From Alligator mississippiensis (Eukaryota; Chordata; Crocodylia; Alligatoridae): 64,000 nucleotides of DNA. The notes under the pieces are model-generated. The model worked only from the letters and a program-made list of their open reading frames with translations. It searched no databases and was not told where the DNA came from. Location: the NCBI RefSeq assembly GCF_030867095.1, contig NC_081824.1, positions 119,792,162 to 119,856,161 on the forward strand. Direction: 5' to 3'. Below are positions 46,070 to 57,664 of this stretch, one piece after another. How positions within the stretch are numbered: the first letter of the stretch is position 1; each line of letters opens with the position of its first letter. Made by a program: the position numbers and the translations under genes.

Positions 46070-46682
46070 GATGGAATAGAATGGAGTGGGTGGGAGTGCT
46101 TACATGGACACAGACACATCATCAGAGCAAGAAATCAAGGTTCCAAGGTGCCCTACCTTAGTACAGATTATGCATTGCAGCCCTTTATTTCATTAAGAGT
46201 TCTGAATAAACCATACCCATTTTAGGGAACCTTATTAAAACATACACACAACACCAAATATGAGCCACTAGTACACACCCAGTTCAGCTGAACCACTGTT
46301 GGCTCTGGTAGAAATCCTAGGGTAACCACTAGCAGATTCTAAACTGGTCTGGCAATGCTAATCCTTATTACTAATGCCATTGGCATGAATGCCAGTCTAG
46401 TGCAAATCTTTTATAAAACTCCCTGATGTAGACACAAAGCTAAAAATATTTGATTTAGGTGGAAGGTCATATCAGCTTTAACAGAGTCTCTCTTATCATC
46501 ATTCACCTTTGCTGAGCAGACATTACAAAGTGAAATCATCTTTCTTTAAAGCAACCTTTTATCATATATCATCTGGAAATACCCCATGTCCTTGCATACA
46601 ACATGTCCCAGAATAAAATATGCACCTTGTTTTTGAAAGGCAGAATGAAAGGAAAAAAATACCATTACTTGTAATAAGTAAC
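46070..46682. other. Intron 1 sequence, nothing recognised
   Basis: No gene or bounded repeat seen. Confidence 0.5.
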
Positions 46683-46806
46683 TGAACAGGTTGGAGGTTA
46701 GATGAACACCTTGCTGGGGTCGCTGACCCCAATACTTTTTCCTGCCATGGCAGGGGGTGAGATTTGATGATCTGCTCAGATCCCTTTCAACCCTACCAAC
46801 TATGAA
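46683..46806 (+). mobile_element. CR1 tail fragment
   Basis: GGTTAGATGAACACCTTGCT, CAGGGGGTGAGATTTGATGA and CCCTTTCAACCCTACCAACT are the usual end of CR1 ORF2 and its 3' UTR. Confidence 0.7.
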
Positions 46807-47085
46807 ACAGCAGCAGCTAGGGACCCGCGCCTATTCATTGTTCTGCCCTCTGTGCCTCACCAACAGGTTTTACCTTCACTTTTGCCCCATTAATAGGGAC
46901 CAGCTTAATCCCAGTTTTGCAATTTTTACGGAAACTGCAAAAAACAGCAGTTTCCACAATCACCATGACAAATGGCGTTTCCTGCAATTTTGCACAGAAT
47001 CACCCAAAACAAAATAAAAGCTTACTAGAATACAAAGAAAGTGTGGCAATCTTGAGAGAGAGCTACAGAGAGGCTGAGCTAGTGA

Positions 47086-48453
47086 CTAGGGATAGAAGTT
47101 ACACATAAACCAGTTTAAGTGATCAAAAACTGGTTTAAATCTGTAACAGAACAGCTGTTCAGTTCACATAAACCAGTTTGAAAATGGCTGAAACTAGTTT
47201 GAGATAAACCTGGTTGAATGTACTATGACTACATGAGTCAAATCAGGCAATGTCTGCATTTCCTTTTCTCTGCATTCATAGAGAAAGCACACCGAGTCAT
47301 CACACTAGACTCTCAGAATTGTGTGTAAAGAACTCAGTCCAACATAGCTTTATATTAATGAAGGATCCACGCTGAACTGTTCTTTTCTTAACTCATGATA
47401 TAGGGTGGAGCAAACTAAATAGTACAAGCAGAATGCTAGTTTTTTTACACTGCAACATGGTCCTTGCCCATTTGAGTTAAATTTCATAAGAACTTTTTTT
47501 TGGTCAGAGGTCCTGCCCCCCGCTCCCAGCTCAGTACTGTGGAAGGGAACGGAGGGCCTCTCTGGCACCCCTGGCTTCTAGCCTGAGCCACTGCAGGCAT
47601 GTGCCTGAATTTCTTCAGTCCAGAGAGAATATCTGTGTGGTTACAAACTGTTTCAGCCTCGTCAGGTTAGACTAACTTGCAAAGATTGAATCAATTCAGG
47701 CTCAGGCTTTTTGAATGCCTGTCCCTAGCCTAGAAGTTCAGTGCACCAGTTTCAAAATGGCTGAAGCTGGTTTAAGATAAACCTGGTTGAATGTCATATC
47801 AGACTTAATTGATTTAGGTCAAACCAGTTTATGAAACTTCTGTCCCAGGCCCCTTCCAGGTTCAAGTTAAATCAGAACCCCCCAGCATCCCAGCATTTTG
47901 CAGCTCTGGGCCAGGCTGTGCTGTCTGCTCCAGAGAACAGGGATGGCTCCACCTTTCTTCTCCCTAGCTGGAGCAGTGAGAACTGGCTCACTGATCTCAC
48001 TGGCTGGCTCACTGCCCCTCCCAGGCAAACCCCTGCTGGGGTCTGGGTTATACTTCCTTTCCCCCAAGCACAGAGCTGCCCTGCTGGCTTACTTAGTGCT
48101 GGCTGTGGCTGTGGACTACAAATCCCAAAGGCATCTGGGAGCAGGAAGAGGAAGTGATGAGCAACCCTGCAGAGTCCTGCTGCTGTGATTGTGGACTGCA
48201 AATCCCAGAGACCTCAGGGGCAGCAGGAACAGCAAGTGACCACACATCCCATACTGGCTACATGCCAAAGAACCATGCTGTAGTGCCCCCGGCTTCTGGC
48301 TTGAGCCACCGCAGGCATGTGGCTGCATTTCCTGAATCCAAACTGAATGTCTGTTCATTTGCTTATTGGTTCAATCTTTGCAGCTTAGACTAACCTGCAA
48401 AGACTGAATCAATTTAGCTTCAGGCTTTCTGACTGTCTGTACTTAGCCATAGA
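47086..48453. repeat. Two adjoining copies of a MITE-like family
   Basis: Copy 1 (47086-47727) begins CTAGGGATAGAAGTT and ends CCTGTCCCTAG, so its ends are inverted. Copy 2 follows at once (47728-48453). Both share AAACCAGTTT / GATAAACCTGGTTGAATGT at the left and GAGCCACYGCAGGCATGTG / ACTGAATCAATTTAG at the right. Copy 1 contains the 237-bp repeat. A third copy is at 50085-50550. Confidence 0.6.
47254..47490. repeat. 237-bp dispersed direct repeat, copy 1
   Basis: It matches 49704-49940 over its whole length at roughly 90% identity without obvious net gaps, starting CTGCATTTCCTTTTCTC and ending ATTTCATAAG. It interrupts the left part of the first MITE-like copy. The class is unknown. Confidence 0.75.
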
Positions 48454-49703
48454 CTCAGTGAAGGCTCCACTCAGAAAAGTGAAAGGGTTTTGGTACCATC
48501 TTTTAAGAAGCCAGATGCAATCCTGCAGTCTGAAGATCAGTGACTGGCCTCTCAGGCAATCAGCAGTCAGGGGTGGGGCTACCAGGGGTCCTCAGCCCAT
48601 CATTGGAGAGGGACAGTCACTTTGAAAAATACCACAAAATCTGCTCTGTACATCATGAGCAGCCCAAGAAAATTCCTGTCTCACTGCAATTTAAATAAAT
48701 CCCTCCTCATAAAACAGAAACTGCTCTTACTGTATTTTCACATATAATGTGCACTTCAATTTTCAGCCACTGGTTTTTGGAAAAAAGGTGCGTGTTGTAT
48801 GGGAGAAAATATTGTATGCATGGAGGAGCAAGATCAAGCAAATGCAATATACCTCTAATATTCCTCCCTAATACATGTAAGCTCTCTGATAAGAATACAA
48901 ACACACATTTGGCTGGAAGCCTTCTGTATCAAGGTCCACTCCCCATCTCCCAGGTACTGTTATTGTTACATAGCTACAGAACTTATGACTCATAGATGCC
49001 TGGCTCATGATCATAAAGCTTGTAGCCTTTTCAATCTGTTAAAGAGCCAGGTGCATTTCCCCCCCCCCACAAAGTTAATGTAAATCCCAAAGGATTATTT
49101 CTTTGCTGGTTATATTTGTAATAACTACGACGTTAGATACTTCACCATCACATAAAAGAGAAATGCATGTGATGATTCAAATTAAATGCATGTGACAATT
49201 CAAATCACTGTGAAGCCAAGAACCTTAAAAACCACACATTTAGAATGAGGACATTCTAACCAATCAGTATTGGTCCCTAGCCCAAAATATTTCATTTTTA
49301 AGATTAAACGCTAGAGAGAAATGGGATCTTATCAGGACATTTCAAATATGGTATGTATGAATAGTATGATTTGGCATATAGGGCGAGCTTCATCCACAGG
49401 TTTTCTGAGCTACATTATCTTCAATCAAAATACAATGCAGTGGCCCCATTCTTTCTTCTTAGTGTGCTGGCAACATGTAAGAGCTGACACTCAGGAACTT
49501 GCTGACTTCAAGCCTAAATGGTTAGTGAAAACAACCCCCTTTTTCTGTCATGAAATGATAATCTATACTCCTTTCTTTGCCTTCCCACCCCTGACTCATT
49601 GCAGGACACTGTAGGCACAAGTTTCAGATGCATTTTAAGAAACAGTACAGTGCAGGAATTGACCCCCTCCTCTTTCCCCCTGCATAGGCAGAGAGTGCTT
49701 CAG
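48454..49703. other. Intron 1 sequence, nothing recognised
   Basis: No gene or bounded repeat seen. Confidence 0.5.
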
Positions 49704-49940
49704 CTGCATTTCCTTTTCTCAGCATTCACAGAGAAAGCACACTGAGTCATCACACTAGACTCACAGAATTGTGTGTAAAGAACTCAGTCCAACATAGCAT
49801 TATGTTACTGAGGGATCCACGCTGAACCTTTTTCTTCTTAAGGCATGATATAGGGTGGGGTAAACTAAATAGTATAAGCAGAATGCTAGTTGTTTTACAC
49901 TGCAACATGGTCCTTGCCCATTTGAGTTACATTTCATAAG
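49704..49940. repeat. 237-bp dispersed direct repeat, copy 2
   Basis: The partner of 47254-47490. It is followed by a T-run and a short (AC)n/(AT)n tract. Confidence 0.75.
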
Positions 49941-50084
49941 CACTCTTTTTTTTTTTTTAAACATACACACACACATATATATTAGCATACTGACATGTCA
50001 AACAAAGTAACATTCCAGACCATGACCGGGCATGTTATGTCCTTTGCCTAATCTGAGAAAAATGTATCATAAGCCTTATATAGA

Positions 50085-50550
50085 CTAGGGACAGAAATTT
50101 CATATAAACTGGTATAAGTGATTGGAAACCAGTTCAAATCTGTAACACAACAGTTCAGTGCACATAAACTGCTTTCAAAATGGTCAAAACTAGTTTAAGA
50201 TAAGCCTGGATGGATATAGTATCAGACTTAATTGATTTAAGTTAAATCAGGTTATTGAACTTCTGTTCCAGATCCCCTCCAGAGGATGCTTTGCACCTCC
50301 CCGGCAAAACCCTCCTCGCAGGGCGGGTGGGCAGACTAGCCTTGGCCCAAGCTGTCTGCTCCCGCAGATCAGGGAAGTATGCTCCAGTGCCCTCTGGCTT
50401 GGGCCACTGCAGGCAGTGGCTACATTTCCAGAAATCAAAAGTGAATGCCTGTTCATTTGTGTATTGGTTCAATCTATGCAGTTTAGACTAACCTGCTAAA
50501 ATTTAATCAATCCGACGTCCAACTTTTTGATTCAACAGCTGTACTTAGCC
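50085..50550. repeat. Third copy of the CTAGGGA MITE-like family
   Basis: Starts CTAGGGACAGAAATTTCATA, has GATAAGCCTGGATGG and GGGCCACTGCAGGCAG in the same order as the 47-kb copies, and ends near CTGTACTTAGCC. Confidence 0.6.
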
Positions 50551-52315
50551 ATAAAGATTAGTTAAAAAACAAGGCTGAATTGGATAAAGTGACATTTAGG
50601 TAAATAAAGTTCTACATAGGGAAATTTGGGAAAACTAATCCATATTAAGTAATATAGGGGATAGAAGCAGTGGACTGACTAAAGTGCATGGAACTCATGC
50701 AAACATTCTTACTCAGAAAGAAAGTGGTTTTAATTTAGTTTTCTTCACTTTGTAAAGTGGCAATTTATCTCATCTTCTTTAAAAGTTAATTCAGATTAAA
50801 CGGAAGGTCCTTGTGTAGTTGAGGCCTAAATTCAGAAGCCCTTTTTATGAATGTGCAATCCTACTGCATTAGCTTTACTTCCATTTGTAGGAAGGATGTG
50901 GGAACATGAAGCTCCTATATTGAGAGGAGCTCATTTCCTTCCTTTCAAAAAAGTATGGTAAAAAAAAGCCACCATATACCCAAACACACCAGAACCAAGC
51001 AACCAAAGACCCTTAGATAGAAGATGTTTATAAAACTGAACTTGTTTGTGAGCAAAATGAAATGTATTTTGTAGGAACAATAAGTGTTACAAAGGAAAAA
51101 TTTAAGCAAGTTTTGCTTCCACCTATACACCACGCACAGCATTCAGGGCAAAACAAGGTGTACAAGTTTCCAAATCAACTCGGATCTTTCTCTTGTAACA
51201 ACACTGTGTTTACTCCTCTTCCACTAAATAGGTTATTAAAAAAAACAACAACTCAAGGAACAGCTCCTTCTGCTTAGGGAAGAAGGGGGAAAAGTGGGAT
51301 TCTTCTACATTTATTGTTCTAAAGGAAAAATCCACATTTGACTCTAAATAATGCATTTTAGAGTAGCAAATGTAATGAGTAAACTGTTTGTTTCTAGTAC
51401 TAGCCAAAGCCATTCCTCAAGCATAGGAAAGTAATATCCATATGGAGTATAAAGCCAAACATAATTTACTAACTTTTTAAGCTACTTTTAAAATATACAT
51501 GATGGTATTCTGCTCCTTGAAATGATTTTCTCAACTAATTTAACACACGGACACATGCACACACACACAAGAAATTGCATATTCTTTCTACCTTCAGAAA
51601 GACACCTTACTCCATTGTAAATTGCATTTCAAAAAGACACCAAAACCAGGAAAATTTCCCTGTTTCTGAACTCTGACTCAGATCCCCCCCTCACTCCTGC
51701 CAGAACACTTGAAGAAGCAAGCTAAGTTGTAGGCACAGCATTCCAGCTTCTGGGCCTGTGAACGCTGAACTAGCAATAGTGTGCTTTATCAACTCAATAA
51801 TCAGAGTTTGGTAGTTTAGGGAGAGGCAGCTTAGAGCTGCAGAGCTGAAATCGCTGTTAGCAGAAAGCATGCAGTAAATTCAAGGAAACATACAAACAAC
51901 TGGATGTGTTCATTTGACTTGGAAATATCCCATTTCTTTTCTTTTTACTATCAGTTCTTCATGCTGTACTGAAGGATGGGCTTGAGGCAGATAAGGTTTA
52001 ATGTTTTATGTCATTCTAATTCTGAAACATTTGTAGAGACAGTCCTGCAAAAACTAGCCTGTCCCGATTTCTCCCAGCCCCATAAGAAGCAACGCACGAT
52101 AAGGTAACTGGACTTTCCTTCCTAGGCCTAGAGGAAAGGCCATTTTGCTCATCGTGATCCATAGGGCGCACTATTTAATCAAAGAAGGTGGGTAAAGATT
52201 TACAGGTATTTGATATAGGCAGGGATGACATGGGCAACCAAGAATGGTGAGCTTGGGTGTGACCCAGCCCTCTTTTGCAACCACTTTTGCTACCACCCAT
52301 TTTGCAAACACTTAC
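50551..52315. other. Intron 1 proximal sequence, nothing recognised
   Basis: AT-rich, with a short (CA)n near 51558. No gene seen. Confidence 0.5.
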
Positions 52316-52538
52316 TGTAGTCCATGAGGGACTCGCAGTTCCAGTTAGGACCACCTGGCTGCTGAACGCAGTTCTCCCACAAAGATGCTTGGTGACGCTC
52401 AGATCCTGACCTAGGCTCCGACTCCAGCCAGCCCCTGCCAGACAGCGCAATGATGCCCATGATGATCGCTAAGCCAAGGATAAGGGGCAGAAGCCACCTG
52501 CATCTCCAGCAAGCAAGACTGCACTGGCACGACACCAT
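52316..52538 (-). CDS. PERP-family protein (gene A), exon 1
   Basis: A 223-bp first coding exon, 74 codons plus one base, ending TAC-A before the donor GTAAGT. The product starts [19 protein letters not shown]. The first membrane segment spans about residues 14-34 and is followed by LSGRGWLES. The extracellular loop carries the claudin/PMP22-type SLWENC...NC signature and ends ESLMDY, as in PERP. The ATG has A at -3 and G at +4. Joined to exons 2 and 3 it gives 189 residues against about 193 in mammals, with four membrane segments near 14-34, 79-101, 112-134 and 151-174. The family acts in desmosomal adhesion and in p53/p63-dependent apoptosis. That role is family knowledge, not shown by this sequence. 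Confidence 0.93.
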
Positions 52539-52656
52539 CTTTACCGAGCAGTCAGGGTCTCCAGAAGAGGATGGGCAAGAATTCCTCCTGATTCAACAGG
52601 CAGGGGTGGTGTAAGGAAGCTTCTCTGCAGAGAGAGGCTGTGTCTGTGTCTGAACC

Positions 52657-52856
52657 GCTTTTTAATCAGCATTAAGGGAGGAGTGAGCCCCACCTACATG
52701 CTAGTGACTAAGAGCTGCAACAGCAGCAGTAACCTGTTTAACCAGAGAAGACCTACAGGGCTGGGCTTTTCAGCTTTGCTCTGCCTCCTTCCACTGATTG
52801 CTAAACAAACCAAGGCTCCAGTTACACTCCCTAGGCTTGGCACTTAACCCTTTCCT
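52657..52856 (-). promoter_or_regulatory. Gene A promoter with blocks shared with gene B
   Basis: In order upstream of the start: GCTTTTTAATCAG (52657-52669; on the coding strand this gives a TTAAAA TATA-like word), GGGAGGAGTGAGCCCCACCTA (near 52676-52696), TGACTAAG (52705-52712), a CAG cluster (52720-52729), AGGGCTGGGC (near 52757) and GGCACTTAACCCTTTCCT (52839-52856). The last block is about 300 bases from the ATG in both genes. The start site is probably 25-30 bases downstream of the TATA-like word, near 52630. Confidence 0.65.
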
Positions 52857-54098
52857 ACCTGGCACTGCCCAGTGTAAAAACACCTTCCGCATTTAGAGTC
52901 CCTTTCCAATATAAGATGTGGAAGGTAATTCTAGGCTGTTCCAGGAAGTAAGGGAAACTTCATAAATATCCTGTAATAACAGAGATATAAAATCTATAAA
53001 ACATGCTACAAACATGTGTCATGGAACAGATCACAATTGCTGATGCAAAAAAAAAAAATCAGTATTAGCCCTTCATTGGTTAATGAACCATCCACAAAGC
53101 AAGACTGTTTTTCTGTTAATGGTTTCATTTTGCATAAAAATTTCCCAAGTAGTTTGCAGTTTTAGTTTTTCAACGTGTAGGTTGTTAATGAACTCTTCAC
53201 TTCATCGGTCCATTGATGACCCAACCCTTAATTTCTCACATATCAGACCCTTCTTTTTATAACTCTTTGTGGATATCTTGCTGGCATTTTTAACTAGACA
53301 TTGCTAAATATGAAAATCTGTCTCCTACTTCCACAGACCTTCTCATTACTATCATCTCATTACTATCATCACTGTTGCTCAGCTCCTTAATCTTAATTAC
53401 CAAAAACAGATTTAATTATGTTAACTTGTTCATGTATTGAACATATAACCATAAGGTTAAATTTATTGACTTCTCCTCTGGTTTTAGGATAGCTATTTCA
53501 AATCAGAAAAAAAAAACCCTGTCTTTAGCATGGCAGCATTAATTTATTAGAGAAGGTATCTGCTTATTTTAATGATATGTTATGTGACATTACAGTCAGA
53601 ATTGTGCTGGGTGTTAATGGATGTTAACTAAACAATTTGCTTAAACATATGGTCAAAAATATTCAGCCAGCAGCTGGCCTCTGAAGTTTTAGAAATGCTG
53701 TGAGTGGTGGGAAGAAGTTACGCTAAAAAAAGATTGCAAATTGGACTAATTACATGCTTTTGGGGAAAGTGACAGGATATGAACTCCTTGTTAGATTGTG
53801 CCAAGTGAATCTGAACTGGATCTAGAGTATTTTTGTCAAGACACCCCAAAAGAAAGGTGGCAGAAATCCCTGCTTAAATAAAAATTATTTGCAAATGCAA
53901 GGCTTATGAACCTGGAAAAACACCAAAAAAGACAAATTAGGTCCTAAGAGGAGTGGCAAACTGGCAAGGATTCCAGGTGTGTTAACATCAAACAGTTCAC
54001 ACAGTATTTCCAACTTCGGCTCTTATAATCCTTTTTAAAAGGAAAAGCCTAGCAAAATCTGAGTGGGAAAGAGGGCTGGGACATATACCTATCCATAC
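52857..54098. other. Upstream of gene A, nothing recognised
   Basis: AT-rich, with a short direct repeat of CATTACTATCATC near 53343-53370. No gene seen. Confidence 0.5.
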
Positions 54099-54541
54099 TG
54101 TTGTCCCCAAACAATGGTGAGTTCGTGCCCAGTGCGCTTGTGCCAATAAACACACAGGGTTGAAGGATCCAACTTAATCTTTATTTCTGCGCAGAAAGTG
54201 GTGCTTGGCAATCATTCGCAAAGCAAGCACCCACACCCCAGTGGGCGTCTGCCTTATATAGCTACATAACAGGTTAAACTTGCTGATGTGACGAAATGTA
54301 TAGCAAGCCCAGCAAGTAACCCCCTTCCAGCTCCCCCCCAAGTAACCCCCCTTCCAGCTCCGGACTTTGTTGATACAGCTTTCCTTCTAGCGAGGCCAGC
54401 AATTAAGCAACTAAGCAACAAGCGATCTCCCCCAGCCTAAACAACCTACTCTATGCCCTTGGTTAGATAAAATACTTTTCAAACATACAAAGCTGTTCCC
54501 GAAGTAGAAAATGCATAGTGAAAGTTCAGGGGTACCCATCA
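54099..54541 (-). mobile_element. Solo LTR, 443 bp, 4-bp TSD
   Basis: Bounded by TGTTGTCCCC and ACCCATCA and flanked by ATAC (54095-54098 and 54542-54545). On the minus strand TATATAAGG (near 54255) precedes AATAAA (near 54183) by about 70 bases, the expected LTR order. The 4-bp duplication suggests class I. It contains a short local duplication of AAGTAACCCCC with TTCCAGCTCC around 54316-54362. No internal genes. Confidence 0.7.
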
Positions 54542-54599
54542 ATACCAGTTTGAGTGAAACCTCACATAGGCTGCATACAGAACTTCAGGCAGCCTGTTG

Positions 54600-55260
54600 G
54601 GAAGGTGCTCTAACTATGGTGCTTTGTGGGTTGGCTAGGTGGTGGGGAGGAAATGGAGCTCTCTGCTTTGCAGGGCGAACCCAGCCTGACTACCCCTGCT
54701 GGGATCTTGCGGGACCCAGGCCAGGTCTGTGTGGCAAGAGGGTGCTCCCTTCCCTACCGTCCCCCCATTCCTCCCCCCCACACAAGCATCTTGACAGCAG
54801 CCTTGTGGCTGCTGCACCCAGAGCTGGGGCAGCAGGGAAAATGGAGCTCCCCTCCTTATGGACCCTGCCCAACTAATATTTGGCAAGAGCCAGGCCAGGC
54901 CTGTGAGGCAAGGGGGCTTCATTTCCCCACCTTTCCCAACTCCAGGAACAGCAGCCACAAGGCTGCCATTGTCAAGACACTCATGCAGGTGGTGGGGAGG
55001 GGAAAAGGAATCCCCCTGCTTTGTAGGCCTGGCTTGGCTACCACCAAGACCTCATCAGGAGTAGCTGGAAGGGGCACATGTGGCAGTGGAGGCTCCCTTC
55101 CCCCACTCCCTCCCACCCAGCTGCTCAGGAAGGAGACAGAGGTTTTCTGTCTCTCCTCTGTGCCAGCACCACAAAGCTGCATGGGATGCAGGCAGAATCA
55201 CCTTAAATTAACCTTTGCAGGAAGCCTGTACACAGGTTCCCTAAGACACTAAGATACTAC
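54600..55260. repeat. GC-rich imperfect tandem/inverted repeat block
   Basis: Units beginning GTGGGGAGG and continuing through CTGCTTTG.AGG to CTACC recur near 54640 and 54993, and the AGCCAGGCCAGGCCTGTGAG-type phrase recurs near 54718 and 54888. CAGCAGCCTTGTGGCTGCTG (54797-54816) is inverted at about 54950-54966. The long open frames are compositional. Confidence 0.5.
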
Positions 55261-55552
55261 AGACAAGGGTAAAATTTTTGCATGATTGGCCATTTTAAAA
55301 GTGCTCCGCAGCCATCAATGTTTGTTGTGTTATGGCTACAGGGTGCTTTTGGGGGCCTCATCACGCGAAAAATGTAACTTCTGTACACATCCATAAAGTA
55401 TGCTATTTGTGATTTAAAATAACTTTAATCATTATTTGCATATTTGACTTTTAGCAAGTGACATTTCTGAGTGTGTGAATGAAAAGATGTGGCTATGAAC
55501 TACTGTTGCCTAGAAAGTACTTTTGAAGTTGATACTTTTAGTTAGGAAGAAA

Positions 55553-55870
55553 GGACACCTATAGACATGCCCGATGTCTGCTCTGAGGTGTGCTAATGAC
55601 TTGATTAATCGAGTCCGCCGGAGCACGTTAATTGACACGATCCAGCAGCTTCCGTGTCACATCTATTCAGCATCCCAGAGCTTCAAAATGGAAGTGGGGG
55701 TACTTGAACTGAAACTCATCAAACAAGCTTTAGTTCAAGTGCTCCTGCCACCATTTTGAAGTGCAGGACACTGAATACACATGATGCTGCAGGCACTGTA
55801 ATTAGAGTGACTCTCAGAGCCGTTCTAATTAAAGCCCTCCCCTCCACTCTGGAGCCCGTGTACAGGCACT
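55553..55870 (-). mobile_element. MITE with palindromic core (copy 2, reversed)
   Basis: GGACACCTATAGACATG at the left corresponds to the inverse right end of the 8023 element. The core again runs from GCTTCAAAATGG to CCATTTTGAAG (55679-55760), and the right end has CTCTGGAGCCCGTGTACAGG. Confidence 0.65.
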
Positions 55871-56954
55871 GTGAATTTCTACATTTGGAATTACGTGTGG
55901 TTGAATGACTGATAATCTTACCATTTAATTTGCATAGAGAGCATGTCCATGCATGCAAGCACGTGCACTTGCAGCAGCTCAAATAAAAGCAGTGCAAATT
56001 TGAGCCAGGGCTTTTTGCTTCAGCGCACGTGCTCGAACATGCACTTTGGTGTGGAGCAAATTGTGCCACTTGGGGCAAAATAACCCCGCTTGGCTCCTCC
56101 TGGATCTGCAGCCAGGGGGAGTTAGAGCCCAGGGCCAGCACCTGTTCTGTCCTCAGCAGTATAAAAAGCTGCCCTGTCCTGGCTACAGCAGTATAAAAAG
56201 CCACCTTGGCAAGTAGCTCAGGGCTACTAGCTCTCAGGAGTTTCTGGGGCCCAGCCAATTGGTACCTGGGGACACTACCCCTTGTGCCAGCTGGACTGCT
56301 GAAGCAGCCATGAGAGTTCCCTGCACCCTTTACCCACTGCAGCAGTCTGGCAGTGGGGGCTGCTGCCTGGCTTTGACCTGCTGTGCACCTGCCAGACTCG
56401 GATAGGGACTGCAGAACCAGTAGAGGCATCTGCCCCTCTGGGCCAGCTGCCAGTGGACTGTGGTTGCAGGGTTGGCCTCTGTACGGCACTACTGCCATGT
56501 GTGCCCCCTGCCCAGCCATCTGGGCAGCTATCTCCCGGAAGTTGTTCCCGGTGTAGTGGCCTGCTTTGAACTGTCAAAGCATGTCCTCCTGGCCCCATTT
56601 GGCCAGGAGGTCAGCCACAGCCAGCTGGGTCCAAGGTGCCAGCTCTGAGCAGGCAGGGTCCTGCCACTGGCCTCCCTAGCAGGAATTCTTGTGTTCCCTA
56701 TTGGAAAACTGAAAAATCCTTGATTAAAAAAAATCCCAAAGTCACTCTGTAAAATACCCCCAAATCCATGTTCCTCCACAAGTAAAACAAAAGACCGCTA
56801 TAAAGACACAGAGAGAGTGAGACAGAGACAGCAATCAGTTGGACAATGTTTTATTGATATATCTACAGTGTTAAAGCAAGTCTCTTATCATAATAATAAA
56901 GTGAACTCTAAATACAGGTTTCATGAATACACGTTTTGCTGCACTCCCACAAGA
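55871..56954. other. GC-rich repeat-like sequence, no gene supported
   Basis: It begins with palindromic GCATGTCCATGCATGCAAGC (near 55944), a possible MITE end paired with GTGTGGACGTGCCC near 58366. GCAGTATAAAAAGC occurs twice (56156 and 56189). A minus-strand frame of 266 codons (55719-56519) overlaps the MITE and shows no known motif. Near 56680 the text resembles the start of the 21989 hAT element. Confidence 0.35.
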
Positions 56955-57178
56955 AGATGGCCCCCAAACAAGGAGTTTGGCCCCCCAACAGGGGGTACAG
57001 CCTCCCAACAGGGGATTCAGCCCCCAAACAAGGGGTTTGCCCCCCCAACTGGGGTTTCAACCCCCAAACAAGTGGTACACCCCCCAAACAAGGAGGTTCA
57101 GCCCCAAACAAGGGGTGCAGCCCCCTAACAGGGGATTCAGTCCCCACACAAGGGGTATGCCCCCCCAACGGGGTCAAG
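56955..57178. repeat. Minisatellite, ~20-21 bp unit, about 11 copies
   Basis: Variants of CCCCCAAACAAGGGGTTTG and CCCCCAACAGGGGATTCAG alternate in a head-to-tail array, with units drifting by a few bases. Confidence 0.85.
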
Positions 57179-57664
57179 TGGCCTCTGCAGGGGCTACCAC
57201 CCCCCCTGCAAGGCCCACATGCCCCACGCAACTGCTGCCTCCCCGGCCCCATCCCACACCAGTTGCTGCAGCCACCCCCAATGGTGTCCCCACCCAGCCC
57301 CACCCCCCAACTTGCACCCCCAGGCCCCCATGGCTAACCCCACAACCCCAGGCACCATCACAAAGCCCAGAAAGAAAAAGAGAAAAAAATGGGGGAAAAA
57401 AGCCTCTGCTTACCTTTGAAGCAAGGGTGGGGGGGCTCCAGGGCCTCCTGGCAGAGCCCCCCAGGCAGCACAGGACAGTGTGGGGTGGGCAGCAGGGCCC
57501 AGGCTGGGGCTACTGGGGCTGTCACCCTGCCCCACACTGTACAGGTGGGGCCCCAGTCAGCCACAGGGCAGCTGAACTGCCTGTAAGTGCAGGGTGGGTT
57601 GTTTGTTTTTTTAAACTATGGGGTGGGGGGGCAGGGATGGGGGGGGCTTGGGGGAATGGGGCTG

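Larger units (their letters stand above)
33606..52315 (-). other. Gene A intron 1
   Basis: An 18.7-kb intron bounded by the donor GTAAGT at 52315 and the acceptor before 33605. It is rich in insertions: CR1 copies, an antisense nested CR1, a Harbinger-like MITE, a solo LTR and a cluster of related repeats, listed separately. Confidence 0.85.

Noticed and set aside
54511..55252. Frames of 121 and 208 codons
   Set aside because: GC-rich internally repetitive sequence with no motif; one frame also overlaps the end of the solo LTR.
55719..56519. 266-codon minus-strand frame
   Set aside because: It runs through the palindromic MITE and shows no known motif, so it is probably chance.
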